NCBI GenBank assembly: GCA_022925895.1
Contig: JAKSYS010000003.1
Span: 1 to 64,000, forward strand
Length of the DNA stretch: 64,000 nt
Reading direction: 5' to 3'
Source: Fragilaria crotonensis
Lineage: Eukaryota; Bacillariophyta; Fragilariophyceae; Fragilariales; Fragilariaceae
This document shows, in pieces, positions 21,549 to 30,753 of this stretch. The position numbers and the translations under genes are program-made. The notes under the pieces were generated by a model. It saw only the letters and a list, made by a program, of their open reading frames with translations, was not told the origin of the DNA and searched no databases. Position 1 is the stretch's first letter; every line of letters starts with the position of its first letter.

Positions 21549-22187
21549 GTCACGAACACTAAATCGTTCAGTGGCGTCTCTGAACGTCGTTCAGTGTCGT
21601 CAATGAACCTGGCAAGACGGTCGAAAAAACACCGAAACTTCCCAAAGTCGAACTTTAAGTGCCCATAACTTGAGCAATAAAGGTGCTACATCAAAATGAG
21701 ACTGATTTGAAAAGCTGTGAGTACGAGCTTTCCAAATCCGTGCTCCATTGGTGGTATCTTGCTTTATCGATGAACGTTCGTCGATTGAAAATCGCATTTT
21801 GGGTGAAACGAGACAAGTGTGCATGCTTATAACGTAACAAATATAACTCTAAAATATAAAAGTAAAACGGATTCAAATAGAAGAGATCAAGGGCTTTCCA
21901 AATCATTCCGGTATTTGAATGTAGTACCTTTATTCGCCATGTTATGGGCTCTCAAAGTTTCGTAAAATCATTGACGGACGACACTAACGTCATTGAACGT
22001 CGTCACTAACTCGACACAAACGTTAGTGAACGTGCGACACATGCTCCTCGAAAACTCGTTTTGAGTCCAATGCACGAAAAAACGCGCATGCGTCTACGAC
22101 GCTCCTCGTACAACAACAAAAATTAGTGAACTTAGTGAACGACGCAGTGAACTTAGTGAACGACGACAGTGTCGTTAGTGACGTGAC
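21549..22187. mobile_element. putative non-autonomous DNA element (MITE-like)
   Basis: About 639 bp with imperfect inverted ends: GTCACGAACACTAAATCG at the left, and GTCACGTCACTAACGAC as the reverse complement of the right end. Both sides are flanked by tca (21546-21548 and 22188-22190), a possible 3-bp target duplication. Near each end many short copies of a motif like TTAGTGAACG or its complement CGTTCAGTG occur, resembling subterminal transposase-binding repeats. No coding capacity. The family is uncertain. Confidence 0.45.
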
Positions 22188-22320
22188 TCAAGAAGAAGTC
22201 ACTATTTTACAGGTAGTTGACGGTTTTTAGTAACATGTGGTGCAAGAAAATACATAGGTACTCTGAGCATTTGTATGAGAATGGCCGAACGAAGTTTCAA
22301 ACGACCTCAGCTGCGCATAT

Positions 22321-22712
22321 GACTGAACGCACACTTGTTTCTACATTAGTAGTAAACAAAATGTTTATGTCATATGTAGATTCGCATTGACTGAACGCAC
22401 GCTTCTTTCTACATTAGTAGTAATCAAAATGTATATGTCATATGTAGATTCGTTTTGACTGAACGCACGCTTCTTTCTACATTAGTAGTAATCAAAATGT
22501 ATATGTCATATGTAGATTCGCATTTGACTGAACGCACACTTCTATCTACATTAGTAGTAAACAAAATGTATATGTCATATGTAGATTGGCATTTGACTTC
22601 CTTCTACATTAGTAGTAATCAAAATGTATATGTCATATGTAGATTCGCATTTGACTGAACGCACACTTCTTTCTACATTAGTAGTAAACAAAATGTATAT
22701 GTCATATGTAGA
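22321..22712. repeat. 68-69 bp tandem repeat, six copies
   Basis: Units start near 22321, 22388, 22456, 22525, 22594 and 22652 with tgactgaacgcac, then ctacattagtagta and caaaatgtatatgtcatatg. The fifth unit lacks about 10 bp. Copies differ by only a few bases, so the array expanded recently. Confidence 0.9.
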
Positions 22713-23288
22713 CATTGCAACTCGGAGTTCTTGCTACAGATACATATCACATGTCGGTCTACGTTCTGTATAAGCTTTATGCAAGTTTTGCCATAAAGAT
22801 ACAGCACCAGCAGCACTTCCCGTGGCCCGTGGTACCCAGTACAATGGTACGAAATCCTTGTATCACTTACGATGGAGGGGACTTCGTGTTACCTTCAATG
22901 GAGTGCTTCCGCGTCAATACATTATTACGGTATTGCAAAAATCGTATCTTACGCTACTTTCCCGCAGCTCCCTGTTCGGTCGCTGGACTGAAGATACCAA
23001 ACATGGTCAATACTTTTGTCGTGGGGCTTCGAATAATCTCCCACAAATCTGGTACTAGTAGTACTCCAATACAAGAGTAGCGTACGACAGATCAAGCACA
23101 GTGTGCAACCAGTACGAGTACTACTGTGCTGCTACTACCGGTTTCATTTCAAAAATTGTTTCTTACGTAGGCCTACTGGGACGAATGAGCCGTTAGTCCA
23201 CTTCATTCATCGTAAGGAGCATGCTTCACGATGACAAAGGTCTACATTCTCGCTGTGAGTTTCTCCATAAAATCTCAAGTCTAAACAG

Positions 23289-24302
23289 ATGCCAAAGATG
23301 ATTTCGACTTTCGTTGTTCTGTCCTTTTTGCTGGCTTTATTTCCGAATGTGATGGCCTGGGGCAAGATTGGGCACGAGATGGTGGCCAACATTGCTTGGT
23401 CGCGTCTATCCAACGACACCCAGGCGTGGGTTAGTCAAGTCCTTGACATTCACGACGTGCACGCAGGCTCTCCGTTGGCAGATGTTGCGGACTGGGCGGA
23501 CATTGTTCGATTCACACAGTTCTATCATTGGTCGACCCCACTGCACTATGTTGATGTTCAGGACGATCAGATTGAGGGTGGGTGTCCAGTCATTGATCCT
23601 GGCGAATCGACGAAGTGTCATTTCAACTACGCTCGAGATTGCGACAAGGACGTTTGTGCAGCTGGCGCCATTGCGAACTACAGTACGAGGTTGGCGAATC
23701 AGGCCAGTGCATCGAATTCGAGCCTAAAGTTCTTGACCCATTTTGTCGGTGACATTCACCAGCCGCTTCACTCATCCCGAAAGACCGACAAGGGAGGTAA
23801 CACTATTCACGTTAGCTTTGACTTTTTGCCCCCAAGGACAATGCAGGCTGATCGCGAAGGATTGTACAAAACCAAGGGTTGGAATCTTCACTCTGTTTGG
23901 GACGATGGAATCATTGAGAAGGCGATGCGCGATCTCTACCATGGGAAGAGGGAAGTGTTCGAGCAGAAATTATTGGAAATGATGAAAGAATACGCTGCCA
24001 CCGGTCAGCTTGAATTGTGGATGGCATGCGCAGACGGACGAAAGAAAGCATGCACCACCATCTGGGCAGAAGAGTCCCTTGATTTCGCTCTCTCATGGGC
24101 CTATCGAGATTTCGACGGGAAGGAAATTCGAGACGGTGGCGTCATTTCGATCGATTATTACAGATCTAGGCTGCAGATCGTGCATCAAAGAATTGCGGCT
24201 GCTGGGGTCAGACTGGCGATGACTCTAGAGTTGGTGTTCGCAGAAATCCAGAACGACCTCACTCGGACCAACTTTCGCCCTGTGGAGAAGATTGTAATTT
24301 AG
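23289..24302 (+). CDS. secreted S1/P1-type nuclease
   Basis: 337 residues. The signal peptide (1-23) is predicted to be cut at NVMA|WGKIGH, leaving Trp24 as the new N-terminus; in S1/P1 nucleases the mature N-terminal Trp is itself a zinc ligand. Other zinc-site blocks are present: GHEMVANIAW, LADVADWAD, TPLHYVDV, LTHFVGDIHQPLH and NLHSVWDDG. The length is normal for the family. It hydrolyses single-stranded DNA and RNA and can release 3'-phosphate, outside the cell or in an acidic compartment, with nutrient (phosphate) scavenging the likely role. An in-frame Met at residue 4 is an alternative start. Confidence 0.92.
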   Translation: MPKMISTFVVLSFLLALFPNVMAWGKIGHEMVANIAWSRLSNDTQAWVSQVLDIHDVHAGSPLADVADWADIVRFTQFYHWSTPLHYVDVQDDQIEGGCPVIDPGESTKCHFNYARDCDKDVCAAGAIANYSTRLANQASASNSSLKFLTHFVGDIHQPLHSSRKTDKGGNTIHVSFDFLPPRTMQADREGLYKTKGWNLHSVWDDGIIEKAMRDLYHGKREVFEQKLLEMMKEYAATGQLELWMACADGRKKACTTIWAEESLDFALSWAYRDFDGKEIRDGGVISIDYYRSRLQIVHQRIAAAGVRLAMTLELVFAEIQNDLTRTNFRPVEKIVI

Positions 24303-24890
24303 AATCCTTCAAAGGCAGCCGTCTGAGAATGCGGATGCAACTGCAGAGTTTGAGGAACTGCGTTGTGATACTCTTTATGCTCTCTGAGTGGCCCAGCCAA
24401 TGCATAGCGTTCTGAGGAGCACAGCCTTAACTGCCATTTTAGGTGCGCGTGTGAGGCCCTCGGCGACCATACGACGAAAACCAGAGGCTCGCTCACGATT
24501 TACGGCGAACCTTGAAGTTTTTATAGTTTTCTGCACCATGCTTCCTCCTTCAGCAAGTGGCGTATGTATCTAGCTAGCCTTTAGTTGTGTCTTGTACCCT
24601 TAAACTCTCCTGAGAAGTGACAATTGTAGAATTGAAAAACCCAGTGGATTTGAAACAGTACAATACCATATTCACCCTTCGGTGGCGAAGTAGATGTCCG
24701 TGCGGCGACCGGTTAAAAAATGGTATGCGTACAGATCGCCTTTCACTTCCGATCACAACAATCTCAGCCATCACCGCAGTTAGTGGGTGTCGTTCGTCGC
24801 ACAGTGCGGGCAACTGTGGTGTAGTCATTGTCGGGAGGACGATGGTGGAGTGCTTTGGGTGGTGGAGCAACCTTTCTCCAAGATAGAATC
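24303..24890. other. intergenic, no gene seen
   Basis: Space between the nuclease and rhodanese genes. Only short open frames in mixed phases. No repeat or RNA gene recognised. Confidence 0.5.
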
Positions 24891-26492
24891 ATGACAAAGC
24901 ACACGGTGGTAGTGCTCTTCTACAAGTATTTCATTTTTGACTTGTCACCGCCTCTCAAGACGAAGTTCAAGGAAGAGTATACGGAAAAGCTTCGGGAACA
25001 CCAACTCCAGCTGTGTTCTCGCTTACAACTTCGAGGCCGCGTGTTGCTGTCGTGTGAGGGAATCAATGGGACTGTATCTGCCAAGGATTCCTGTGCACTA
25101 GATGCATACATTTCGGAAATGAAAGCGTTTGACTTCATTCGTGATTTGGGAGTAGACGCCGATGCGGATGAAGCATCAGCTTTTAGCTCTAGCAAGCTGT
25201 ATGAAAACATCGACTGGAAGACATCCACCGTTGACGAGCGGACCCCGGAACCCTTTCCAGATTTGAAGATCAGCATTGTCAATGAAATTGTGAGCACTGG
25301 AGGCGCTCTCAAAGTTGATGAAATACCTCAATTTGGAGGCCACCACTTAAGTCCTCGAGAATTTCACAGCACAATACAAAACAATGACAATGTTGTTCTC
25401 ATCGACGTGCGGAACACGTTTGAGTGCAGCATTGGTCATTTTGTCAATCCTCACACTGGAGAGGCGGCCATTAACCCGCAGATGGTTTCGTTCAGTGCAT
25501 TCGACTCAACCTTCTGTTCTAGGATGGCAGAGGAGCTAAGAGACAAGAAAGTGCTCATGTACTGCACTGGCGGTATTCGCTGCGAAAAGGCATCTGCCAT
25601 GCTCAGAAAGCGTGGTGTGAACGATGTGTCACAGCTGGAAGGAGGTATTCATAGGTACATGGAGACGTTTGGTGCAAAGGAAGGGTTCTTCAAGGGGAAG
25701 AACTTTGTTTTCGATCAACGCGTTGCGTTGGACTCAAACCAATCGCAGAGCAACGATTGCGCCACGCAAATTGTTGGAGCTTGCGTAGAGTGTTCCTGTC
25801 CGTTTGAAGAAATCTCCGGCTCGCGTCTCTGCACTGTTTGCAGGGACCTCGTCCTTGTGTGCCCAAAATGCCAAACAAAGCTCAGGGAATACCATTGCGT
25901 ACGGCATGCCGGCTGGAAACGATGCTACTTTACTTTTCTTGAGGTATTCTCTGAAGATGAGTTAGTGATTCAAGATCAAGAGTTAGCCGCTATAAGGGAA
26001 AATCTGGTGCCTGCGGCAGAGTACAAGAATATGCGACGCACTCTAAGTCGACAAATTCAGAAAGTCCGTGATCAACTCGACAGCATTGCCCGCGGTCATT
26101 GTGTTCCTGATAAAACTGCATCGAGAAGGTGCAGAACTTGTATGGAAACATCAGACATTTGTGACGGACACTGTTTTGGCTTTTGGAAGCACCGCCAAGT
26201 TACTCTCGCGAACGTGCTGGATGTAGAACCGCTACTACCCGTTGCAGTGGGCGACAGAGTTGGACCAGGGCCCCATTGGAATACTCTTCGTTTAGGAGTC
26301 ACGGTTGATTCAAATGGACTCAACAGACAGGGGACCGTGGTTGATATCAAGCCTTGGGCGAGCGAAGGGGACAAAAATGATTGTGTGGCAGTGACATGGG
26401 ATGATGACTCCCATAATCAAAAGCAAGAGATCTATCGATGGGGTTTTATAGCCCGCAATGGACACAGGATGTATGACGTTCAAAAGATTTAG
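24891..26492 (+). CDS. rhodanese-domain protein (TrhO/TSTD2 type) with MIB/HERC2 tail
   Basis: 533 residues from the ATG at 24891, where homology to the family begins (TKHTVVVLFYKYF). The N-terminal part (1-130) matches the TrhO/YceA fold with RVLLSCEGINGTVSA. The rhodanese domain (about 155-265) has IDVRNTFE and the active-site loop MYCTGGIRCEKA with Cys225. A Cys-rich zinc region follows (about 298-340: CVEC, CTVC, CPKC, HC). The C-terminal 80 residues resemble a MIB/HERC2 domain (VGDRVGPGPHW, GTVVDI, VTWDD). Bacterial TrhO makes 5-hydroxyuridine in tRNA wobble positions, and animal TSTD2 shares the first two parts. A tRNA-modification role is inferred. The MIB/HERC2 tail usually binds proteins and is unexpected here. 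Confidence 0.82.
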   Translation: MTKHTVVVLFYKYFIFDLSPPLKTKFKEEYTEKLREHQLQLCSRLQLRGRVLLSCEGINGTVSAKDSCALDAYISEMKAFDFIRDLGVDADADEASAFSSSKLYENIDWKTSTVDERTPEPFPDLKISIVNEIVSTGGALKVDEIPQFGGHHLSPREFHSTIQNNDNVVLIDVRNTFECSIGHFVNPHTGEAAINPQMVSFSAFDSTFCSRMAEELRDKKVLMYCTGGIRCEKASAMLRKRGVNDVSQLEGGIHRYMETFGAKEGFFKGKNFVFDQRVALDSNQSQSNDCATQIVGACVECSCPFEEISGSRLCTVCRDLVLVCPKCQTKLREYHCVRHAGWKRCYFTFLEVFSEDELVIQDQELAAIRENLVPAAEYKNMRRTLSRQIQKVRDQLDSIARGHCVPDKTASRRCRTCMETSDICDGHCFGFWKHRQVTLANVLDVEPLLPVAVGDRVGPGPHWNTLRLGVTVDSNGLNRQGTVVDIKPWASEGDKNDCVAVTWDDDSHNQKQEIYRWGFIARNGHRMYDVQKI

Positions 26493-26529
26493 TTGTAGCG
26501 TTGTACTAGTTCACTTGATGTCATATTAC

Positions 26530-28752
26530 TCAGATCCTTACCACCGTCGTCACCATCAACTCTCGGAGCAGCATGGTAGCGTATGATCCAAGGGGCAAAT
26601 CAAACGAGACCTGAAAGGAAACGCCAGCTGAACTTGTCGAAGAAACGAAGTCCAGTTCTAGAGAATTCACCGAGACAACAAGGCGTCGATAGCTTCCCTT
26701 TGCAGTCGCCTCAAGCTGTACACCTTTCTCGAACGACACTTTCTCGTTCTCCAGGAACTCACGGTATTGATCCCCCATCTGGTTCGTTGGGTATTGAACG
26801 TTGTAGCCTGGAAGCGGGAGGACGATTTGACTAAAGCAGAAGCTCGAGACCATATCATCAGAAACGACAACTACTTTGTCGTCATCTCTGATCGCAAGGT
26901 CTCCAGCAACCACGTTGGATCCAAACCGCTGAAGTCGCATTGACGCCATTGCATTCCACACGTAGGACTGGTAGGCGTGAATCCAGAATGATCGTTCTCG
27001 AAAGTGAAGGCACTTCAGCGCATCAAGCGAGTTTTGGTACCGCTTCAGACCTTGCAGCACGGTTCGTTCTCGAGTCATAGATTCGCCCTTCGGAAGCGCA
27101 TTGTAGGTAGCTTCGGCGTTTCCGTCAGTCTCTTTCCAGATTTGACGACACATACGAGCAGACGGATTTTCTTGATCGTCGACTCCGCGGCAAATGAGAC
27201 GACCTGTCATGAGTAGGTCAACTGCCTTGTCAAAGTCCCCCTGCAACATAGCTCTTCCAATATCAAATGATCTGACACCAACAGCTTCTCGTTCGCCGGG
27301 GATTCCCAACCTTTGTTCTCCATAAAAGTTCACGAAGCCGAATTTTCGCACGGCGTCGGCTCTTGCCAATATGTAATCGCGGTCCTCTTCCTGACATGGA
27401 CGCAAGTCCTCTCGAACACGCCCATCCTTTACGTCGACGTGAACCCTTTTAACGTCTCTCACATTGATGACAAATCGATTTCCATCAAGCTGCCCTGGTT
27501 GCAGGAAGTGATCCACTAGTTGGACGCTGCCAATTTCCATGCCGTGTTGACGCAAGTCTGCGTTGGCTTGCCACAGTCGGTCGGGTGTTACGCCTCGAAT
27601 GGTACAAAATTGATAAGTTACTGCATGCATATCCTTGATTCCTGCTGTTCCAATATCTGACTGGCGGCAGCGCAGAATTCGTGCCAATGTTTGCATCGCC
27701 GCAAGATGCTCCTTTTGGCGCTTCTTGAGGACAATTAAATGGCAGCTGGGACTGGATTTTCCATTATACGATGACGCAGCTATTCGTAGAGCAGCCTTGG
27801 ACCATGTGAGAACCAGGGCGGTTGTAGTGATCCCATGCGCAACTTTGTAGTCAGAGATAGTGCTGGTTTCAAAATCTCGCGTTTGAGCTGAAATCACGTG
27901 GTGAATTTTCCGGCGCTCGTCTTTGGATATCCCCTGCCGCAACGGAAGAACAAACGAAAATGGATCGCCTTCCATCAAATGATTAAAACTTCGTTTTCGT
28001 TTCCTGGTATGCTGAGAGTCGCGGACTGCAGGAGCTCCTTGTCTGCGGAATTTATACAACGCTTGCATTGTGTCCAAAATGGGATCGTGGACGGTGGGGG
28101 CTAGAGCAAAGAAGGATGTGTCTATCGTAACCTTAATGAGGGGTAGCCCGTCTTCTTGTTTGACGGTTTCTGATTGCAGCAAAGGAAAGGCCAACTTCAA
28201 ACAGCGATGGAGGCTCCCTCGATCGCCGCTTCTTTGGACAGTATTCGTGAGGCACGAGGAATCCGAAGGCACTGGCGGAATCCAGACGATGCCTTCATTG
28301 TTTGTCAAGGTTTGGAGGGATCGCTGCGCCGTTTCTTGGAGTGTATGGAGATCTGATAATTCTGCGTTCCAAGTTTGAGCATGATGAGATTGCAATACTC
28401 GGCTGACGACTTCCAGTGGTTGTAGATCCTTCTCCAACTGCAGAACATCGATCTCCTTCTCCTCAGGATTGGCGACAGTCGCTGTTTCTTGTACTGGAAG
28501 TACGCGATTAACATCTCGCAGGCCAGCAACTCTCCATTGGGAGGGCAATTTGAGTTTGCCAGTCGCCAATTCTCGAACACAAAAGTCTTCAGGTTCGGCC
28601 TTGATGGTGCCGATAATCTCAGGAGTTGTGAAACAATCTGATGGTGAGGCCAGGTAGGCTTGAGGAAGACGTTCTTTTGCGATGGGAGAGAGGAAAACAC
28701 TATGAATACCCAGGGTGGAATAACTTCGTGTTGCCATGCGAGAATCACTCAT
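26530..28752 (-). CDS. PUS7: TruD-family tRNA/mRNA pseudouridine synthase (PUS7-like)
   Basis: 740 residues from the ATG at 28752; an in-frame ATG at 28785 would add 11. TruD-type enzymes convert uridine to pseudouridine in tRNA and mRNA. The N-terminal TruD motif is KAEPEDFCVREL. The catalytic loop GIKDMHAVTYQ, with the catalytic Asp, lies near residue 372. The block FGFVNFYGEQRLG follows, as in other TruD proteins. Insertions between residues 90 and 320 make it longer than bacterial TruD, as is usual for eukaryotic PUS7. It converges with the rhodanese gene, with a gap of under 40 bp. Confidence 0.9.
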   Translation of the reverse strand: MSDSRMATRSYSTLGIHSVFLSPIAKERLPQAYLASPSDCFTTPEIIGTIKAEPEDFCVRELATGKLKLPSQWRVAGLRDVNRVLPVQETATVANPEEKEIDVLQLEKDLQPLEVVSRVLQSHHAQTWNAELSDLHTLQETAQRSLQTLTNNEGIVWIPPVPSDSSCLTNTVQRSGDRGSLHRCLKLAFPLLQSETVKQEDGLPLIKVTIDTSFFALAPTVHDPILDTMQALYKFRRQGAPAVRDSQHTRKRKRSFNHLMEGDPFSFVLPLRQGISKDERRKIHHVISAQTRDFETSTISDYKVAHGITTTALVLTWSKAALRIAASSYNGKSSPSCHLIVLKKRQKEHLAAMQTLARILRCRQSDIGTAGIKDMHAVTYQFCTIRGVTPDRLWQANADLRQHGMEIGSVQLVDHFLQPGQLDGNRFVINVRDVKRVHVDVKDGRVREDLRPCQEEDRDYILARADAVRKFGFVNFYGEQRLGIPGEREAVGVRSFDIGRAMLQGDFDKAVDLLMTGRLICRGVDDQENPSARMCRQIWKETDGNAEATYNALPKGESMTRERTVLQGLKRYQNSLDALKCLHFRERSFWIHAYQSYVWNAMASMRLQRFGSNVVAGDLAIRDDDKVVVVSDDMVSSFCFSQIVLPLPGYNVQYPTNQMGDQYREFLENEKVSFEKGVQLEATAKGSYRRLVVSVNSLELDFVSSTSSAGVSFQVSFDLPLGSYATMLLRELMVTTVVRI

Positions 28753-28785
28753 CTTTGCACCCTTCGTGTGTACCGCAAGTCGCAA

Positions 28786-29465
28786 ATGCGTGCCATCGTC
28801 GCAATTTTCTCAAGATCCTCATTGGAGAATTGAGACGGCGTGCAGCGTACAGGACTCTACCAGTACCAGGTAATCTGGTCCCATGACCCATGAACCACCT
28901 TTGCTACTAGTCGTACACTCAATGTACTGTTGGAAATACGTCCCATACATTCTGCTTGTGGAGGCATATGCAGAGTGCGTTTCAAGCTTCACGTTTCACG
29001 TGCCGCGTTTCACGATTGATAATCGTAGTTCTTGGTACACTGGAATTGCACAATTCAGCCAGTTCCATGTTTACTGTACGATTGTACTGTAACACATAAG
29101 TATGTACTCCGCCAATGTATATGATGATTCATTACACATCCTGTGGAGTGGTCTGCTTCAACCTTCTCCTACAACTGATTTGTTCCATCGACTCCCGATG
29201 CCTAACTCTTTTCGACAGTTCGAAGTGATTCTCAATTATATGGATGCGCGTGGTCCTCCTGTAAATCAATATCCATATATGTATATACTATTGAGCGGTA
29301 TGATCGGATTTGTTACCAGGTACAGCTGGTTTTTTCGTTGAAGCGTCCGAACGTAGGTTGTGTACAATTCGTACCATGCACGCATATTATTTCCATATCC
29401 TTTATCAAGTTTTAGTAGCAGCTGTCTCCTGCGACCATAAAAATCCATCTCTGTCGACATGATGA
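28786..29465. other. intergenic, no gene seen
   Basis: Short open frames only. This stretch probably contains the PUS7 promoter and the left flank of the transposase element, but I could not find a terminal inverted repeat. Confidence 0.45.
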
Positions 29466-29670
29466 TCACACCTCGTCCTCCTCGTTTCTTGTCTTTGCTT
29501 CTTTGAGTGCACTGTTGACGAAGCCACGATCGAAGTCCAATGCACACCTGTGAGACTTGAACAATTTCATCAGGCGTTGGATTTCGGAGTACAGAAGTCC
29601 TTGATCTTCTGTTATACTTGTGGCGATGAAGTTGTGGGTACGACCTTGCTGCCTCATTCTCTGCTGACTC

Positions 29671-30753
29671 TCAAAAAAGATGATGGTAAGTACAAATATA
29701 TGCGCGTGCTCTCGAAGCAAACTTTCCCATCCTTTCTTTGGTCAACTCCTTGATTGAACACGTTGAATCTCTCACAAGTTGTTTGAAATTCTCTCGTCCC
29801 CTCTTTTGAGATACAGGAACCCGTCGGTAGAAAGCCTTTGCGTGACCCCAGCAAAATTCAATGCCTTCCCCTGCTAATTCGGCATGGAACTTTGGTGTTA
29901 GAAGTACCGTGATGCCCAGCTGAGATCCAAGGTACTGAAGTGCCGTTTCCTCATCCTTGAAATCAGCACACTCTGCGATGAGATGGCGTAGGGAATACCG
30001 TAAGTCAATCTTCCCTGAAATTGTGTCTTTCTTTCCGTCGACAGTGTATTTATCTAACTCACTTGGATCAATCAGTCCTCTTTCCCACAGAACTTGTAGC
30101 ATGCCTTTAGATTTTCCTTCCCATCCAGATAGGATTTTGTCGACTTCTTTGTGAGTTTCGATTGAATTGTTTCTTGCCAATTCCTGAAGTTCGGCTTTAG
30201 TGTACCCGCGTTTTTGTTGGAGCGTCACACCCTTTTCGTTGAGCTCTTCAAGAAGGGTCTTCTTTGTTTTTTCAATTGGCTTGCTTCTTTTCCCCATTAT
30301 TCGATCATGACGTTGTAAGTCACGTTGCTCTGGTGTCAAATACCATGGGCCACAGTCGTCAGTATTGAATACCATTGACTGTGTGTCTCCGATGCCCAGG
30401 GTTGGTGAGTGTGTGCCCAGATAACCCTCTTGTGACATTATGACTGTGTCTCTCATCTGCTGTTTTGATCCTCCAAAGTTCTTTTGCATGTTGATCGCAC
30501 TGAGTGCACCATCACGTTTGCGAGCGTGTCCCTGAGAATGATCGAACAAAAATACAAAATCGAAGCTTGGATATAGGATTCGTAGGCAATCAACCACATC
30601 CTCAAGCTGAAGACTCATGTGGTATGAATTCCAATAACCCTGATTATTGATTCCGATGAACAAGTATTTTACGAAGGGGGGATTCCAACAAAATCGGCTT
30701 CCTCGTTGTTCCCAAGATTTCCATCGCAGCTGTTGTATCGAGGTAATTTCCAC
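29671..30753 (-). CDS. transposase, C-terminal catalytic part
   Basis: Continues the upstream transposase in another frame. It contains FIGINNQGYW, then FVFLFDHSQGHARKRDGAL with the second catalytic Asp, GGSKQQMRDTVI, and KGMLQVLWERGLID. LTPKFHAELAGEGIEFCWGH holds a likely catalytic Glu. A further frame (29466-29720) carries the last 70 or so residues, with SITEDQGLLYSEIQRL. No independent start codon is expected, because this is the distal part of one gene. Confidence 0.7.
   Translation of the reverse strand: MEITSIQQLRWKSWEQRGSRFCWNPPFVKYLFIGINNQGYWNSYHMSLQLEDVVDCLRILYPSFDFVFLFDHSQGHARKRDGALSAINMQKNFGGSKQQMRDTVIMSQEGYLGTHSPTLGIGDTQSMVFNTDDCGPWYLTPEQRDLQRHDRIMGKRSKPIEKTKKTLLEELNEKGVTLQQKRGYTKAELQELARNNSIETHKEVDKILSGWEGKSKGMLQVLWERGLIDPSELDKYTVDGKKDTISGKIDLRYSLRHLIAECADFKDEETALQYLGSQLGITVLLTPKFHAELAGEGIEFCWGHAKAFYRRVPVSQKRGRENFKQLVRDSTCSIKELTKERMGKFASRARAYICTYHHLF

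Larger units (their letters stand above)
20849..23288. other. gene-free, repeat-rich region
   Basis: No gene is supported between the copia element and the S1/P1 nuclease gene. It contains a putative MITE (21549-22187), a 68-bp tandem array (22321-22712) and GTAC-rich palindromes (about 20855-20880, 23050-23130). Open frames through the tandem array arise because several units are 69 bp. Confidence 0.6.

Noticed and set aside
22455-22658. plus-strand open frame through the 68-bp repeats
   Set aside because: Created by tandem copies of a unit whose length is a multiple of three in places. No start or family support.
22321-22712. possible CRISPR array
   Set aside because: Units are contiguous tandem repeats without unique spacers, in a eukaryotic context.
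28305-28748. 147-codon minus-strand open frame
   Set aside because: Lies in another frame of the PUS7 coding region and has no independent similarity.
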